Notes: generated by a model from the sequence alone, not told the origin. Counted from the stretch's first letter, positions 26,536-36,255 are shown. The stretch is 64,000 nucleotides of DNA from Hyphomonadaceae bacterium (GCA_019636095.1 JAHBYF010000005.1:186001-250000), one strand, 5' to 3'. Translations and numbers: made by a program.

Positions 26536-27519
26536 ATGTTTGGTCGCAAGCGCACGTTTGTCTCGGCGCCGCCGAGGCGTGGCCCACGGGACGCCTTCTC
26601 CGAAACCGTCATTCGCGTTGTCGAGCAGATCGGGCCGGCGGTCATTGGCGTCAGGCGCACGAGTCGCTCGCGCGGGCTCTATGACGGCGCGGGATCCGGC
26701 GTGATCATTTCACCGGACGGCTATGCGCTTACCAACAATCACGTCGTGCGCGGGGCGGGATCGATCGAAGGCGTCTTGCACGACGGCAGCGTCGCGACGG
26801 CGGAAGTCGTTGGGGCCGATCCGGACACCGATTTGGCGCTGCTTCGGCTGCACGGCAAAGGTCATCATGCGGCCGAGTTGGGCGATTCAAGTCAACTGAA
26901 GGTCGGCGAGCTAGCGATTGCGATGGGCAATCCGCTTGGGCTGCAAGCGACCGTGACGGTTGGCGTCGTCTCGGCGTTGCGGCGCACGTTGCGCGGCGAG
27001 GCCGGGCGGCTGATAGAAGATGTCATTCAGACGGACGCCGCGCTCAATCCGGGCAATTCCGGCGGTGCGTTGATCGATGGACATGGGGCGGTGGTCGGCA
27101 TCAACACCGCCATTATCGGCGGCGCTCAGGGGCTTTGCTTTGCGGTGCCGAGCAGCACCGCAAGACTGATCATCCCGGACTTGATGCGCGAAGGCCGTGT
27201 CGCAAGAGGTTGGTTGGGCATTGGCGGTCAGACCCAGGAATTCTCACGTGCGCTGGTGCGCAGGCTGCATCTGTCCGTTGAGAGTGGCGTGTTGGTCGTG
27301 GCGGTCGCGGGCGGCGGACCAGGCGAAGCCGCGGGGCTCGAAGAGGGCGATGTGATCTTGCATCTCGATGGCGAAGCGACGCCGTCCGTCGACGCCATAC
27401 ACAAGCTTCTAACGCGCGATCGCATTGGGCGGACCGTTGAACTCGATATTCTACGCAATGGCGCGCGCACGAAATTGAAGCTTTCGGTGACTGCACGCCC
27501 CGAGCCGAAGGCGGCCTGA
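26536..27519 (+). CDS. HtrA/DegP-like serine protease with one PDZ domain
   Basis: 327 residues. The trypsin-like domain has the triad in order: His in LTNNHVVRGAG (about 75), Asp in DPDTDLALLRL (about 105), and Ser in NPGNSGGALIDG (about 180). A single PDZ domain follows (about 225-320, ARGWLGIGGQ to VELDILRNG). Unlike typical HtrA it starts MFGRKRTFVSAPPRRG with no signal peptide or clear anchor, so it may be cytoplasmic, or the true start may be upstream. The start shown lies 79 bases from the divergent DUF502 start. Role in protein quality control is inferred. Confidence 0.88.
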   Translation: MFGRKRTFVSAPPRRGPRDAFSETVIRVVEQIGPAVIGVRRTSRSRGLYDGAGSGVIISPDGYALTNNHVVRGAGSIEGVLHDGSVATAEVVGADPDTDLALLRLHGKGHHAAELGDSSQLKVGELAIAMGNPLGLQATVTVGVVSALRRTLRGEAGRLIEDVIQTDAALNPGNSGGALIDGHGAVVGINTAIIGGAQGLCFAVPSSTARLIIPDLMREGRVARGWLGIGGQTQEFSRALVRRLHLSVESGVLVVAVAGGGPGEAAGLEEGDVILHLDGEATPSVDAIHKLLTRDRIGRTVELDILRNGARTKLKLSVTARPEPKAA

Positions 27520-27612
27520 GTTCACCCATTTGGGGGAGCGCTGCGCGCGGTAGCTTTACGGAGAACCGGTGACGTGCTCGGAAGAGTGGATTGGTTCCGG
27601 GGGAGGCGACCG

Positions 27613-29619
27613 ATGTTGCGTTTTGTTTTGGCTGTGTTCGCCGTGTTCGCCTTGGCGCAACCCGCGGTTGCGCAGAGATTGAGCGCAGCAGATTTCACGC
27701 AGGGCGCTTCTATGCGCGCCGCATCTATTTCCCCCGATGGAAATTTTGTCGCCGCAATCCAGGGTGTCGATGGCGGTGAGGCGCTTGTCATCATCGATTG
27801 GCGCACCCGTCGTGCGCAAGCGATCCAAGTCGCCAGATATGACCGTTCCCTCTTCCTCGATGGCGTGGCGTGGAAGAACGACAACCGGCTGTTGTTCTGG
27901 GTTCGCCAACGGATCACGCAGTTTGGACAAAGCACGGGCTCGCGGCAGCGCTCTGATGCCGGTGAAGTCGACGTGGTCCGGATTTTTGGCGTGAACCGAG
28001 ACGGCACGAACCTTACGCAATTGTTTGAGAACAATCGGCTGGCGTTGGACACGCTTTCAGTGCGACTGATCGACGGTCTGCGGAACGACCCTGACAACGT
28101 GCTGATGGGTACGTGGGGGCAGGCGGGTTTTACGCTTTACCGAGTGAACGTGAATACCGGTCGCACTTCAGCGGTTGAGGATGCGGCGTGGGAGACGAGC
28201 GGAATGCTCGTCAACCGTGAGGGGCGCGCAATCATGCGGCTGGACGCGCTACCGTACAATTCGGGCTATCGCTACTACCGTCGTCCCGCCAGCGGCGGTC
28301 GCTGGATAGTCGCGCATGAAGTGCGTCGCGGGGAACGCTCTCAAAACCGCGATTTCTTGCCGATAGCGGCTGGGCCGGGGCCGAACCAAGTGTATGTCGC
28401 CGCCCGTGCCGAAGGCGAAGAGTATCAAGCGATCTATCTATATGACACAAGCACCGGAGAATTAGGCGCGCCGATCTACTCTCACCCGCATGCGGATGCT
28501 GCGATTGCTTGGATCAACGCGGAAGATAATTCGCTGCTCATTTCGTGCGCGGAGATACGGCGGTTCGAGTGCCGCTCGAGCGATTCAGCAATGCAGCGCC
28601 ACTTCAGCGGGCTTGCCAACTATTTTGAAAACCGGGCCGACTTCAGTTTCGGCGGCAGTTCCGCCAACGGGCAATTCTGGCTTGTGACGGCGGACGGTCC
28701 AACCGTTCCGCCGACCTTCTACGTGTACGATGTCGCGAACGCTCAGATCAGCGTTGTTGGGCAAACCTTTCCCAACCTGCCGCGCACTGCGTTGGCTGAT
28801 ACGGTGACAGTTGATTACGCATCACGGGATGGAACGGCATTGTGGGGCTATCTGACAACGCCGACGAGCGGGTCCGGTCCATATCCGACGGTCATCATGC
28901 CTCACGGCGGACCGCAATCGCGCGATAGCTACGGCTACGATTTCATGGTGCAGTTTCTGGTCAACCACGGTTACGCGGTGTTTCAACCAAATTTCCGTGG
29001 ATCAGAAGGATCGGGTCGATCATTTGCGCACGCGGGCTACAGGCAATGGGGCGGCGTGATGCAAAATGACATTACCGACGGCGTAGAGCATCTCATCACG
29101 ACAGGTGTCGCCGATCGCGATCGCATCTGTATCGCGGGGATCTCTTACGGTGGATATGCCGCTCTCGCTGGCGCGGCGCTGACGCCCGATCTGTATAGGT
29201 GCGCGATCTCAATCGCAGGCCTGTCGGATCTACCCGAATTGATTGACACGGAACGTTCCGACGCGGGCCGTCGCTCTGCCCTCTACGCCTGGGTGCAAGA
29301 GACGGTCGGGGATCCGGGCGAAAACACAGAGCAGCTCATCGCGGCGTCGCCGCGCCGGCAAGTTGAGCGCATCACCATTCCGATACTTTTGATCCATGGT
29401 GAAAAGGATGAAACGGCCCTCCCTGCGCAATCTGAACGCATGCGGGACGCATTACGGCGCGCGGGCAAATCGGTTCGTTATGTCGAAATTGAAGGCAATG
29501 TTTACCACCCATGGAATGGCTGGTGGACGCATCATCAACGTCGGTTGCTCGAAGAGATGGATGCTTTTTTGGACGCCAACATCGGCGCCGGAGCGCAACA
29601 GCCTTCTACGAGACCGTGA
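27613..29619 (+). CDS. Secreted S9 family (prolyl oligopeptidase-like) peptidase
   Basis: 668 residues. An N-terminal signal peptide ([20 protein letters not shown]) directs it to the periplasm. The middle is a beta-propeller region (repeated SPDG / [13 protein letters not shown] strands). The C-terminal alpha/beta hydrolase domain carries Ser in [11 protein letters not shown] (about 515), Asp in [12 protein letters not shown] (about 599) and His in [10 protein letters not shown] (about 632). It belongs with acylaminoacyl- or dipeptidyl-peptidase-like S9C enzymes. The ATG has a GGAGG site seven bases upstream. Its end overlaps grxD on the other strand by 14 bases. Confidence 0.9.
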   Translation: MLRFVLAVFAVFALAQPAVAQRLSAADFTQGASMRAASISPDGNFVAAIQGVDGGEALVIIDWRTRRAQAIQVARYDRSLFLDGVAWKNDNRLLFWVRQRITQFGQSTGSRQRSDAGEVDVVRIFGVNRDGTNLTQLFENNRLALDTLSVRLIDGLRNDPDNVLMGTWGQAGFTLYRVNVNTGRTSAVEDAAWETSGMLVNREGRAIMRLDALPYNSGYRYYRRPASGGRWIVAHEVRRGERSQNRDFLPIAAGPGPNQVYVAARAEGEEYQAIYLYDTSTGELGAPIYSHPHADAAIAWINAEDNSLLISCAEIRRFECRSSDSAMQRHFSGLANYFENRADFSFGGSSANGQFWLVTADGPTVPPTFYVYDVANAQISVVGQTFPNLPRTALADTVTVDYASRDGTALWGYLTTPTSGSGPYPTVIMPHGGPQSRDSYGYDFMVQFLVNHGYAVFQPNFRGSEGSGRSFAHAGYRQWGGVMQNDITDGVEHLITTGVADRDRICIAGISYGGYAALAGAALTPDLYRCAISIAGLSDLPELIDTERSDAGRRSALYAWVQETVGDPGENTEQLIAASPRRQVERITIPILLIHGEKDETALPAQSERMRDALRRAGKSVRYVEIEGNVYHPWNGWWTHHQRRLLEEMDAFLDANIGAGAQQPSTRP

Positions 29620-29932
29620 CGCCTTTTTCGTCGAGCAGTGTTTTCAGTTCGCCGGTTTGGAACATCTCGCGGACGATATCGCAGCCGCCGACGAATTCAC
29701 CCTTCACGTAGAGCTGAGGAATTGTCGGCCAATCTGAGAAGTCCTTGATGCCTTGGCGGATGGCGTCGTCGGCGAGCACGTTCACGTCATGGTAGTCGAC
29801 GCCGACGTGATCGAGGATGCGCACCACCATCTGAGAGAATCCGCACTGGGGATGGTCCGATGTGCCTTTCATGAAGAGTACAACATCGTTTGTGGCGATG
29901 GCGTTGCGGATCGATTCAAGGGCGTCTGACAT
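29606..29932 (-). CDS. grxD: Monothiol glutaredoxin, Grx4 family
   Basis: 108 residues with the CGFS active site at Cys30 ([11 protein letters not shown]). Such proteins bind a bridging [2Fe-2S] cluster with glutathione and deliver it to client proteins. Other family marks are [20 protein letters not shown], where the cis-Pro and GG-C-D glutathione-binding segment sit. It lies 50 bases behind bolA on the same strand. BolA and CGFS glutaredoxins form a heterocomplex in many organisms, so the pair is functionally meaningful. Confidence 0.94.
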   Translation of the reverse strand: MSDALESIRNAIATNDVVLFMKGTSDHPQCGFSQMVVRILDHVGVDYHDVNVLADDAIRQGIKDFSDWPTIPQLYVKGEFVGGCDIVREMFQTGELKTLLDEKGVTVS

Positions 29933-29982
29933 ACGTACTCCTGAGCCCCGCAGGTAGGGGGCGTTGCGCGGGTCATCAAGCG

Positions 29983-30216
29983 TCAGGTCTTAGGCGCGGT
30001 GTCGAGCGCCAGAGCGTGAAGGTCGCCGCCCATCCGGCCTTTGAGCGCCGCGTAGACCATTTGGTGTTGGGCAACGCGGGATTTCCCTGCAAACGCAGCT
30101 GACCGAATGGTCGCTTTATAATGGTCGCCATCGCCGGCCAGATCCTGAATCTCAATATCGGCGTCTGGGAGGGCTTCCCTGAGGAGCGCCTCCAGCTCGT
30201 CTGCCCGCATTGCCAT
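29983..30216 (-). CDS. bolA: BolA family protein
   Basis: 77 residues. The class II KH-like BolA fold is marked by [30 protein letters not shown] and a C-terminal [20 protein letters not shown]. The His in GDHY and the C-terminal His are possible [2Fe-2S] ligands in complex with a Grx4. The start at 30216 (MAMRADELE) has an AGGACC site about nine bases upstream; the frame stays open for another 63 codons upstream but without homology. It is first in the bolA-grxD unit. Confidence 0.92.
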   Translation of the reverse strand: MAMRADELEALLREALPDADIEIQDLAGDGDHYKATIRSAAFAGKSRVAQHQMVYAALKGRMGGDLHALALDTAPKT

Positions 30217-30644
30217 CGGATGGTCCTGAAAAAACTGGGATTCCAGCGTTCTATCCCCTGATGCATAAGTTTGCATCCAGCCCTCGGGAACTGCATGACG
30301 ATCACGAAAGTTTTGATTGCGGCCCATGGCGCTGAAGGGCATCAGGGCGGGTCTGGGGGATGGGCGGTCTGTGAAGATCGCCCACTGCGTGGGAGACGTT
30401 GACAACGACCGTATTTCCGAAAATTTAGACGCCAGCGCAGGGAGAGAAGACCGCGGATTGCGGCAGCCCGGGAAGAAAGGCGCTTGGTGGGAGGTAGGGA
30501 GCCACGCTCAGGACACAATCGAGCCGGGCCCGCAACCAAACACCGTAGGTAACGCAGAGATCTCTATCGCGGTGAACGAACGCGCATGCAGGGCGCGGTG
30601 AGTTCGCCAAAACTGAATTCAGGGCAGGCACAAAAGGGCAGACC
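30217..30644. other. Non-coding stretch between bolA and exbB
   Basis: A 428-base gap between two divergent operons. I see no convincing gene: an open frame of 94 codons on the plus strand lacks a ribosome site and any familiar sequence. A -35-like TTGACA occurs at 30399-30404 with an AT-rich stretch (AAATTTAG) 17 bases later, which could serve the exb/ton operon and would leave a leader of about 210 bases. No hairpin with a T-run was found. Confidence 0.4.
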
Positions 30645-31496
30645 ATGACGTTGATGAATTCGCTGCTGATGTTCGCGCAGCAAACTACCGCACCGGCCGG
30701 AACGACACCGGCGACCACCACGGTCGAACCGCCGCCGCCGGCTGCGTCGCAAGCTGATATCGACGCCGCCAAGCAGCGCAGCGCCGAAGCGATGAGCGAA
30801 GCGGCTGGTCAGCAAGAAGTCTCGATGATCGAGCTGGTGCAGCACCTGAACGGCGTCGAAATGGGCGTCATGGTGATCCTGGGCCTTTGCGCGATTTACG
30901 CCGTGGCGCTGCTCTTCGAAAAAATCTACGTCATGCGCAAGGCTTCGAGCCAAACGAAGGACTTCCTCAATTCGTTCCGGAAGGCAAATTCGGTTGAAGA
31001 AGCCGAAGCCATCGTCCGCAAGCTGCCGAACTCGGGCATCAAGTCGATGTTCGACGCCGGCATGGCGGAAGTCCGCCGCACGCAAGACCTCGGCCTCTAC
31101 ACCATGCGTGACGCGCGCGATCACACCATGCAGCGCGTTTCGTCAGCGATGGCGACGCGTCAGAATGAGCACCTTGAGGACCTCGGCTCATCGATGACCT
31201 TCTTGGCGTCGATCGGCGCCAACGCTCCGTTTATCGGTCTGTTCGGCACGGTTTGGGGCATCATGGTCGCGTTCGTTGGTATCGCGAAGACGCAGACGAC
31301 GTCGCTCGCGGTGGTCGCGCCTGGTATCGCCGGCGCTCTGCTTGCCACCGCCGCAGGTCTCGCCGCCGCTATCCCGGCAGTGTTGATCTACAACTTCGCC
31401 GCCAAGCAAATCTCCAAGCAGGCCACCAAGCTGGACGACTTCGCCGCCGAGTTCATCGCGCTGGTTTCGCGCGACATGGATCGCCGCGCCGGTTGA
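30645..31496 (+). CDS. exbB: MotA/TolQ/ExbB proton-channel protein (ExbB)
   Basis: Inner-membrane proton-channel subunit that energises TonB, 283 residues. A first membrane helix lies at about 75-95 (VMVILGLCAIYAVALLFEKIY). The conserved core is SIGANAPFIGLFGTVWGIMVAFVGIA with the LFGTVWGIM motif, then APGIAGALLATAAGLAAAIPAVLIYN. An extra N-terminal Pro/Ala-rich stretch (about 15-60) precedes the first helix. It is first in a six-gene operon with two exbD and three tonB genes. Confidence 0.94.
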   Translation: MTLMNSLLMFAQQTTAPAGTTPATTTVEPPPPAASQADIDAAKQRSAEAMSEAAGQQEVSMIELVQHLNGVEMGVMVILGLCAIYAVALLFEKIYVMRKASSQTKDFLNSFRKANSVEEAEAIVRKLPNSGIKSMFDAGMAEVRRTQDLGLYTMRDARDHTMQRVSSAMATRQNEHLEDLGSSMTFLASIGANAPFIGLFGTVWGIMVAFVGIAKTQTTSLAVVAPGIAGALLATAAGLAAAIPAVLIYNFAAKQISKQATKLDDFAAEFIALVSRDMDRRAG

Positions 31497-31526
31497 GGTT
31501 GACCTAAGCATTGGAGGACTACCCCA

Positions 31527-31997
31527 ATGGCGGGTAAATTATCTGTTGGGCCCAAGAAGAAGGGCGGACATGACGTGACTGCGGATCCGAATGTGATCCC
31601 GTTCATCGACATCATGCTCGTGCTTTTGATCATCTTCATGATCGCCGCCCCGATCTCTAGCGTCGACATCGAAGTTGCGATGCCTGACGCGCGTATCGTC
31701 CCGTCACAGCGGCCGCCACGTCCGACCTGGATCTCCGTCAAGGAAGGTCCAACTGGATTGGAGACCTATGTGATGAACGATGCCGTGGAACTGAATAATC
31801 TCGGTGAAGCGACGTATGAGGCGGTGCGGGTCAATTCCCCGACCATCGCCAACGACGAGTTCGAGATTATGGATCAGCGCATCTACATCCGGGCTGATGG
31901 CAACATGGCTTATCGCAATGTCGTGCGGGTGATGAACCGCCTGCAGGACAAGGGCTTCACCAAGATCGGCCTCGTCGCCGAAGATCGGCGGAGGTAG
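31527..31997 (+). CDS. exbD: ExbD/TolR biopolymer transport protein, copy 1
   Basis: 156 residues. One membrane helix near the N-terminus (NVIPFIDIMLVLLIIFMIAA) carries the essential Asp of the proton path in PFIDIMLVLL, followed by a periplasmic domain with QRIYIRADGNMAYRNVVRVM. It works with ExbB in a pentamer-dimer channel. The gene follows exbB by 30 bases with a GGAGG ribosome site. A second exbD follows four bases later. Confidence 0.94.
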   Translation: MAGKLSVGPKKKGGHDVTADPNVIPFIDIMLVLLIIFMIAAPISSVDIEVAMPDARIVPSQRPPRPTWISVKEGPTGLETYVMNDAVELNNLGEATYEAVRVNSPTIANDEFEIMDQRIYIRADGNMAYRNVVRVMNRLQDKGFTKIGLVAEDRRR

Positions 31998-32000
31998 CCC

Positions 32001-32459
32001 ATGGGTGCGAAAGTAGGTGGGTCAAAGGACGGCCCGGTCGCAGAACCGAACGTTATCCCGTTCATCGACATTCTCTTGGTGCTGCTGATCATCTTCATGG
32101 TCACTGCGCCGATCCCGACTGTCGACATCCGTGTTGACTTGCCGCCGCCGAACCCGGTGCCGATCCGACTAGAGGGCTTGAACCCAACCGTCGTTGGCAT
32201 CCGCGAAACGCCGAGCGGTCTGGCGATCTACGTGGACGAGGAAGTCGTTCAGATGTCGCAACTGGGCGACAAGACGTTTGAACATGCGCGGCGGAATAAT
32301 CCGGCGCTCGATTTCACCGATCTCTACGCAGAGGCTCGCATCTTCGTGCGCGCAGACCAGAGCACCGCGTATTCCAACGTTGTGGATGTGATGAGTCGAC
32401 TCCAGGAAGAAGGCTTCGTGAAAGTCGGTATCTTCGCTGAACTTGCGAGTGAGGGGTAA
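32001..32459 (+). CDS. exbD: ExbD/TolR biopolymer transport protein, copy 2
   Basis: 152 residues, similar to copy 1 in the helix (NVIPFIDILLVLLIIFMVTA, same Asp) but clearly diverged in the periplasmic part (ARIFVRADQSTAYSNVVDVMSRL). Two different ExbD proteins with one ExbB suggest a heterodimeric ExbD plug or alternative complexes. It is only three bases behind copy 1, and its end nearly touches tonB-1 (four bases between). Confidence 0.94.
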   Translation: MGAKVGGSKDGPVAEPNVIPFIDILLVLLIIFMVTAPIPTVDIRVDLPPPNPVPIRLEGLNPTVVGIRETPSGLAIYVDEEVVQMSQLGDKTFEHARRNNPALDFTDLYAEARIFVRADQSTAYSNVVDVMSRLQEEGFVKVGIFAELASEG

Positions 32460-32463
32460 GACG

Positions 32464-33054
32464 ATGATTGGTCTTCGCCTCATATCTCTCGCGGTCGCGG
32501 CGGTACTTTGTATTACGATCGTTTGGATGGCCGTGAACCAGAAGTTCAGCGCCATCGCTGACCTCTTCGATGAAGCCGACGCCGTGAAGGTGGAAATCGA
32601 GGAGGAGAAAAAACCACCGCCACCTCCGCCGCCGCCGGACCGTCCGCCGCCGCCGCCACCGCCAGAGCAGCGTGTGCCGCCACCGAATCTGGATGCGCCG
32701 CCGACGCCGACGCCGATTCCGGTCGCAATTGACCCGCCGCCGGCTCCGCCGACGCCGTCGGTCATCACGAACCCGGTGTTCCTGCAGCGCCCGGACGCCC
32801 GCCAGTTCTCCCAATACTATCCCGATCGCGCGCAAGAGCGGGAAGTCGAGGGACGGGCGACCATCGATTGCCTTGTCGGCGCTGATGGACGTTTGTCCTG
32901 CACGGTGACTGCCGAGGATCCGCCAGGTTACGGGTTCGGCGATGCGACGCTCCGGATTTCGCGCTTCTTCCGTATCGCGCCAGCGACGCGGGACGGGGTG
33001 CCGACTTCTGGGGGACGCTTCCGCACTACTGTGCGGTGGGTGTTGCCAGACTGA
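32464..33054 (+). CDS. tonB: TonB-like energy transducer, copy 1 (long proline linker)
   Basis: 196 residues: a membrane helix at about 5-22, a short acidic/basic segment EEEKK, a linker of about 60 residues that is more than half proline (runs of seven and eight Pro), and a TonB C-terminal domain starting near FSQYYPDRAQE. Two cysteines nine residues apart (DC...SC) in the first beta hairpin could form a disulfide; copies 2 and 3 share them. The ATG with a GAGGGG site is preferred to a GTG seven codons upstream. It transfers ExbBD energy to outer-membrane receptors. Confidence 0.9.
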   Translation: MIGLRLISLAVAAVLCITIVWMAVNQKFSAIADLFDEADAVKVEIEEEKKPPPPPPPPDRPPPPPPPEQRVPPPNLDAPPTPTPIPVAIDPPPAPPTPSVITNPVFLQRPDARQFSQYYPDRAQEREVEGRATIDCLVGADGRLSCTVTAEDPPGYGFGDATLRISRFFRIAPATRDGVPTSGGRFRTTVRWVLPD

Positions 33055-33101
33055 TCCAGGTGTTGTCGGTTCGGCGGCGACGCTGAAAGGACAACAGGCA
33101 C

Positions 33102-33686
33102 GTGAACCACGGCGTACACACGCCAGAGCAAGCCGCGCGATCCATGAGGGTTGTGCGGCTTGTTTCGTTTGGCGCGTCGGCTGCGCTGGCCACGCTTGTA
33201 CTCTTGGCGCTTGGCTCTTTGCGTTATGCGCCCATGTGGCTGCGGACGGATGCACCGCCAGTAACAGTGGTCAGTGAGATATGGCGCCCGCCGCCAGCGG
33301 CGCTGCGCCCGCCTGCGCCGACCCTTGTAATCCCGCACGCCGAACGACGAGAGACCGAGGCGCCGCCGCTGCCGCTGCCGGAGGCGCCCATTGATCCCGT
33401 GGTTATCACCTCGCCGGTTTGGGTTGAACGACCGCGCAACCCCGAACGCTACTATCCGCGCGACGCGTTCATGCACGGCATTGCTGGTGAAGTCGTGTTG
33501 GACTGCGATGTCGATGTCGATGGGCGCTTGTCGTGCGCCGTTGCGTCGGAAACACCAGCAGGTCAGGGCTTCGGTGACGCTGCGTTGCGCATAGCGAGCG
33601 CGCATGTGATGCGCCCCGCGATGCTGAACGGGACGCCAGTTCGCGGTCGCTATCGTATGGTTGTGCCGTTTTCGCCAAGCGGCTGA
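33102..33686 (+). CDS. TonB-like protein, copy 2
   Basis: 194 residues. The membrane helix is at about 22-41 (LVSFGASAALATLVLLALG), the proline-containing linker is shorter and less regular than in copy 1, and the C-terminal domain (ERYYPRDAFMHGIAGEV onward) has the same C-x9-C pair, the GFGDAALRIAS helix and RYRMVVPF as last strand. The start is a GTG with AAAGG upstream. It follows copy 1 by 47 bases in the same direction. Whether it engages ExbBD or has another partner is unknown. Confidence 0.85.
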   Translation: MNHGVHTPEQAARSMRVVRLVSFGASAALATLVLLALGSLRYAPMWLRTDAPPVTVVSEIWRPPPAALRPPAPTLVIPHAERRETEAPPLPLPEAPIDPVVITSPVWVERPRNPERYYPRDAFMHGIAGEVVLDCDVDVDGRLSCAVASETPAGQGFGDAALRIASAHVMRPAMLNGTPVRGRYRMVVPFSPSG

Positions 33687-33816
33687 GCACATCGCGAATT
33701 CGTGAAATCTCGCAAGCGTGATGGCGCTCTCGCGCCTGTGAATATTCGCGCGGTACGAAGCGTCGCATGCTTCTTCTGAACCGGCGTCAAGACCGGTCAA
33801 CAACTGGGAGGCGCAT

Positions 33817-34407
33817 ATGACTCAATCACTCGGCATGCGTGCGACGTCGTTCGGTGCGTCGGCAGTCTTGCTTGGACTCGCAGTGTTCGCAGCGCTCAGC
33901 GTTTCGATCTCGTTGCAAACCGAAACGGGACAATCGTCTTTCACAATTCCGATGGTGACACTGCGGCCGCCGGAGCCGCCGCCGCCGATAACACGTCCGC
34001 GCACCCCGCCTCCCGAGCGACCGATCGAAGAGTCCACGGAGCGCATTGTCGATTTCTCTGCGCCGCCCGAGCCCGACACAGGCGGGCTCACAGGGTTCTT
34101 GCCGCCCGTGGAACCAGGTCCGAGCGAGATCACAAATCCGCGATGGCTTCGCCAGCCGCGCGATCTTGCAAGCTATTATCCATCTCGCGCGCTCGCGCAT
34201 GACATTACCGGGCAAGTCGTTCTTGATTGTCTGGTGCGAACAAGCGGAGCTTTAGATTGTTCGGTTTCGTCCGAAACGCCCTCGAATTGGGGTTTTGGGC
34301 AAGCTGCGCTCCGGATTTCAAGCGATTATCGAATGGTTCCCGCGATGCGGGACGGTCAGGCGGTCGAAGGGCGTTATCGGATGCGCGTACCTTTCGAGGT
34401 CAGGTAG
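33817..34407 (+). CDS. TonB-like protein, copy 3
   Basis: 196 residues with a helix at about 10-28 (GASAVLLGLAVFAALSVSI), a linker of moderate proline content (RPPEPPPPITRPRTPPPERP) and the TonB domain from LASYYPSRALAHDITGQ, including C-x9-C, GFGQAALRISS and RYRMRVPF. It is closer to copy 2 than to copy 1 in the N-terminal part (the FGASA motif is shared). A gap of 130 bases before it and a GGAGG site leave room for a separate promoter. Confidence 0.85.
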   Translation: MTQSLGMRATSFGASAVLLGLAVFAALSVSISLQTETGQSSFTIPMVTLRPPEPPPPITRPRTPPPERPIEESTERIVDFSAPPEPDTGGLTGFLPPVEPGPSEITNPRWLRQPRDLASYYPSRALAHDITGQVVLDCLVRTSGALDCSVSSETPSNWGFGQAALRISSDYRMVPAMRDGQAVEGRYRMRVPFEVR

Positions 34408-34508
34408 CCCGGTCGCCATTGCGAGGCCAGTCACCGCATTTTGGCCGTGATTGGCTCGCAAATCCCGCGGTCGAGGGATAAGAACGACGCGTTCTGGACA
34501 GGAGTAAG

Positions 34509-34907
34509 ATGACGATGAAAGTTCTGCTTGGCGCAACCGCCGCGATCTTATTGATGGCGACGCCAGCCCTGGCCCAGACCACTCCTGCGGCCCTCCCTGC
34601 GCAATGCAACTTCACGCCGCCGCCGACGATTCCAGATGGCGCCACTGCGACCAATTCCGCGATGTCGCAGGCGCGTGAAGCACTTGGCGCTTGGCGCACC
34701 ACTCGCGAAACCGAACTCGCAGCCTGCACCGCGCAGGCGCAGGCGCTTCAAGCGCAAGCACAGGCAGCTGCCGCAGCCCACAATGCCGGTTTGGCCGAAA
34801 CCAATGCGACGATCCAGCACTTCCAAGCTGAGAATGAAGCGTACACGGCGCGTGGCGCCAGCTCGCGCCGTGAGCGTGGAAGCACGCTTACGCGTCCGGA
34901 TCATTGA
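34509..34907 (+). CDS. Small secreted alanine/glutamine-rich protein of unknown function
   Basis: 132 residues with a signal peptide (MKVLLGATAAILLMATPALA, cleaved before QTTPAA) and a mature part with two cysteines and a long alanine/glutamine-rich helix (ACTAQAQALQAQAQAAAAAH), likely a coiled coil. The ATG has an AGGAG site. It runs 20 bases into the convergent MFS gene. It is downstream of the tonB genes by 100 bases, but a functional link is not shown. Confidence 0.7.
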   Translation: MTMKVLLGATAAILLMATPALAQTTPAALPAQCNFTPPPTIPDGATATNSAMSQAREALGAWRTTRETELAACTAQAQALQAQAQAAAAAHNAGLAETNATIQHFQAENEAYTARGASSRRERGSTLTRPDH

Positions 34908-36183
34908 TCTGCTGGACGGGTGTGTAACGCCATAGCGGCGTGAACAAAGCTAATGCCAACGCGGCGAGCGTTAGCCCTGTCGCTGGGGCTAACGCCGCTG
35001 CGCGCGCGCCCCACTGGCTGGCCGCGAAACCAACGAGCGCCGACCCAATTGGCGCGCCGCCCATGAAGCCCATCGAATACACGGCGAGCACTCGCCCCAG
35101 AAACCGCTGCCCTGCAGCGCCTTGAACAATTGTGCGACTGGTTGAGATGGCGACGCCAGCGGCGAAACCCCAAAGCACAACGATTACTGCAAACAACGCG
35201 AACGGTTTGTGAAACCCAAACGAGAAGAGCGCTGCGGCGCCGATCAGGTGGGAGATGACGAGCGCGCGGCCGGGTTGTCGCAGAGGTTTAAGCCTGCTTA
35301 GGACGACCGCCGATACGAACGAGGCGCTCCAGAAGCATGCCAGCAACGCGCCCAAGCGCAGTTGTTGGGTGTTGTCATCGCCGCCGTATGCGTCGCGGAT
35401 GATAAGCGGAAACAGAACCTGGAAGGCGCCGATGACGAACACGCCCACATACGCCGCCGAGATCAGCATCGGCGACATCACTGGATCGCGGAAGGAATAG
35501 GCGAGGCCTTCTCGCAGATCGCGGAGCGCGCCCAGCAGCGTGCGTTCGTGGCCGGAAGGTTTCGGTGCTTTCATGCCAAGCAGCGCCACCGCTGCGCCAA
35601 GCGCAAGAGCAAGTGCTTGGATTGCGAGATAGGGCGCCGGTGTCTTGCCGGCGAATTGGGCTATGAGAATGCCAACGATCTGCGCACCGATCTGCACGGC
35701 GGTGGTTATGGCGGCAGCGGTCGCGATCGGAGTGTGAATGCCGCGCAAGGCTTCCCGCTCGACAATGCCGTTGAGCGCGGCGTCGCGGATAGGCATCGCA
35801 AACGCGGCGCATGATCCAACAATGACCGCATAGGCTATGAGAACAGCGTAGGTGAGCTGCCCCGCTGCTACGACCGCACCGAGGATCAGGCTCATGAATG
35901 CAAAGCCGAGGTACAGAAGCGCTAGCGTCGTGCCTGCGCGCGCGCGCTCGGCTAGGAGGCCGCCGAACAGCAAGAGGCAAAACATAGGGGCGGAAAGCGC
36001 GGACTGGGCGAGACCGACGCCAGCGGGCGTTGCATCGAGCGCGAAGGCGACGAGTGACGGGAACAGTACGAACTGCATCCCAAACGCCAAGAAATAGAGG
36101 CCAACGAGGAGGTAATAGAGATTGAGTTCGGACAAGAAGCCCGAACGCTGTTTGTGTCCTCGGTCAGCCGCCCCTGGCTCCAT
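34888..36183 (-). CDS. MFS transporter (EntS-like MFS_3 type)
   Basis: 431 residues with about 12 hydrophobic segments. It belongs to the major facilitator superfamily; the cytoplasmic loop LLAERARAGTTLALLY and the conserved AMPIRDAALNGIVEREAL segment recall the enterobactin-exporter-like MFS_3 branch. The substrate is unknown. Because it lies beside a TonB operon, export of a siderophore-like compound is conceivable, but no biosynthesis genes are present. It is convergent with the secreted protein gene. Confidence 0.87.
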   Translation of the reverse strand: MEPGAADRGHKQRSGFLSELNLYYLLVGLYFLAFGMQFVLFPSLVAFALDATPAGVGLAQSALSAPMFCLLLFGGLLAERARAGTTLALLYLGFAFMSLILGAVVAAGQLTYAVLIAYAVIVGSCAAFAMPIRDAALNGIVEREALRGIHTPIATAAAITTAVQIGAQIVGILIAQFAGKTPAPYLAIQALALALGAAVALLGMKAPKPSGHERTLLGALRDLREGLAYSFRDPVMSPMLISAAYVGVFVIGAFQVLFPLIIRDAYGGDDNTQQLRLGALLACFWSASFVSAVVLSRLKPLRQPGRALVISHLIGAAALFSFGFHKPFALFAVIVVLWGFAAGVAISTSRTIVQGAAGQRFLGRVLAVYSMGFMGGAPIGSALVGFAASQWGARAAALAPATGLTLAALALALFTPLWRYTPVQQINDPDA

Positions 36184-36255
36184 AGGTTCTTGCCATAATG
36201 ATGGAGAACTGGCCGGTCCAGTGCGTCACGCGTTGACGAGAGCTTAACGCGCCGC

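Noticed and set aside
30317..30601. 94-codon open frame in the bolA-exbB gap
   Set aside because: No ribosome site, composition not protein-like, no recognisable segment. Treated as non-coding leader.
34888..36183. MFS gene as part of a siderophore locus with the TonB genes
   Set aside because: Opposite strand, no siderophore synthesis genes and no TonB receptor in the window. Proximity alone is not enough.
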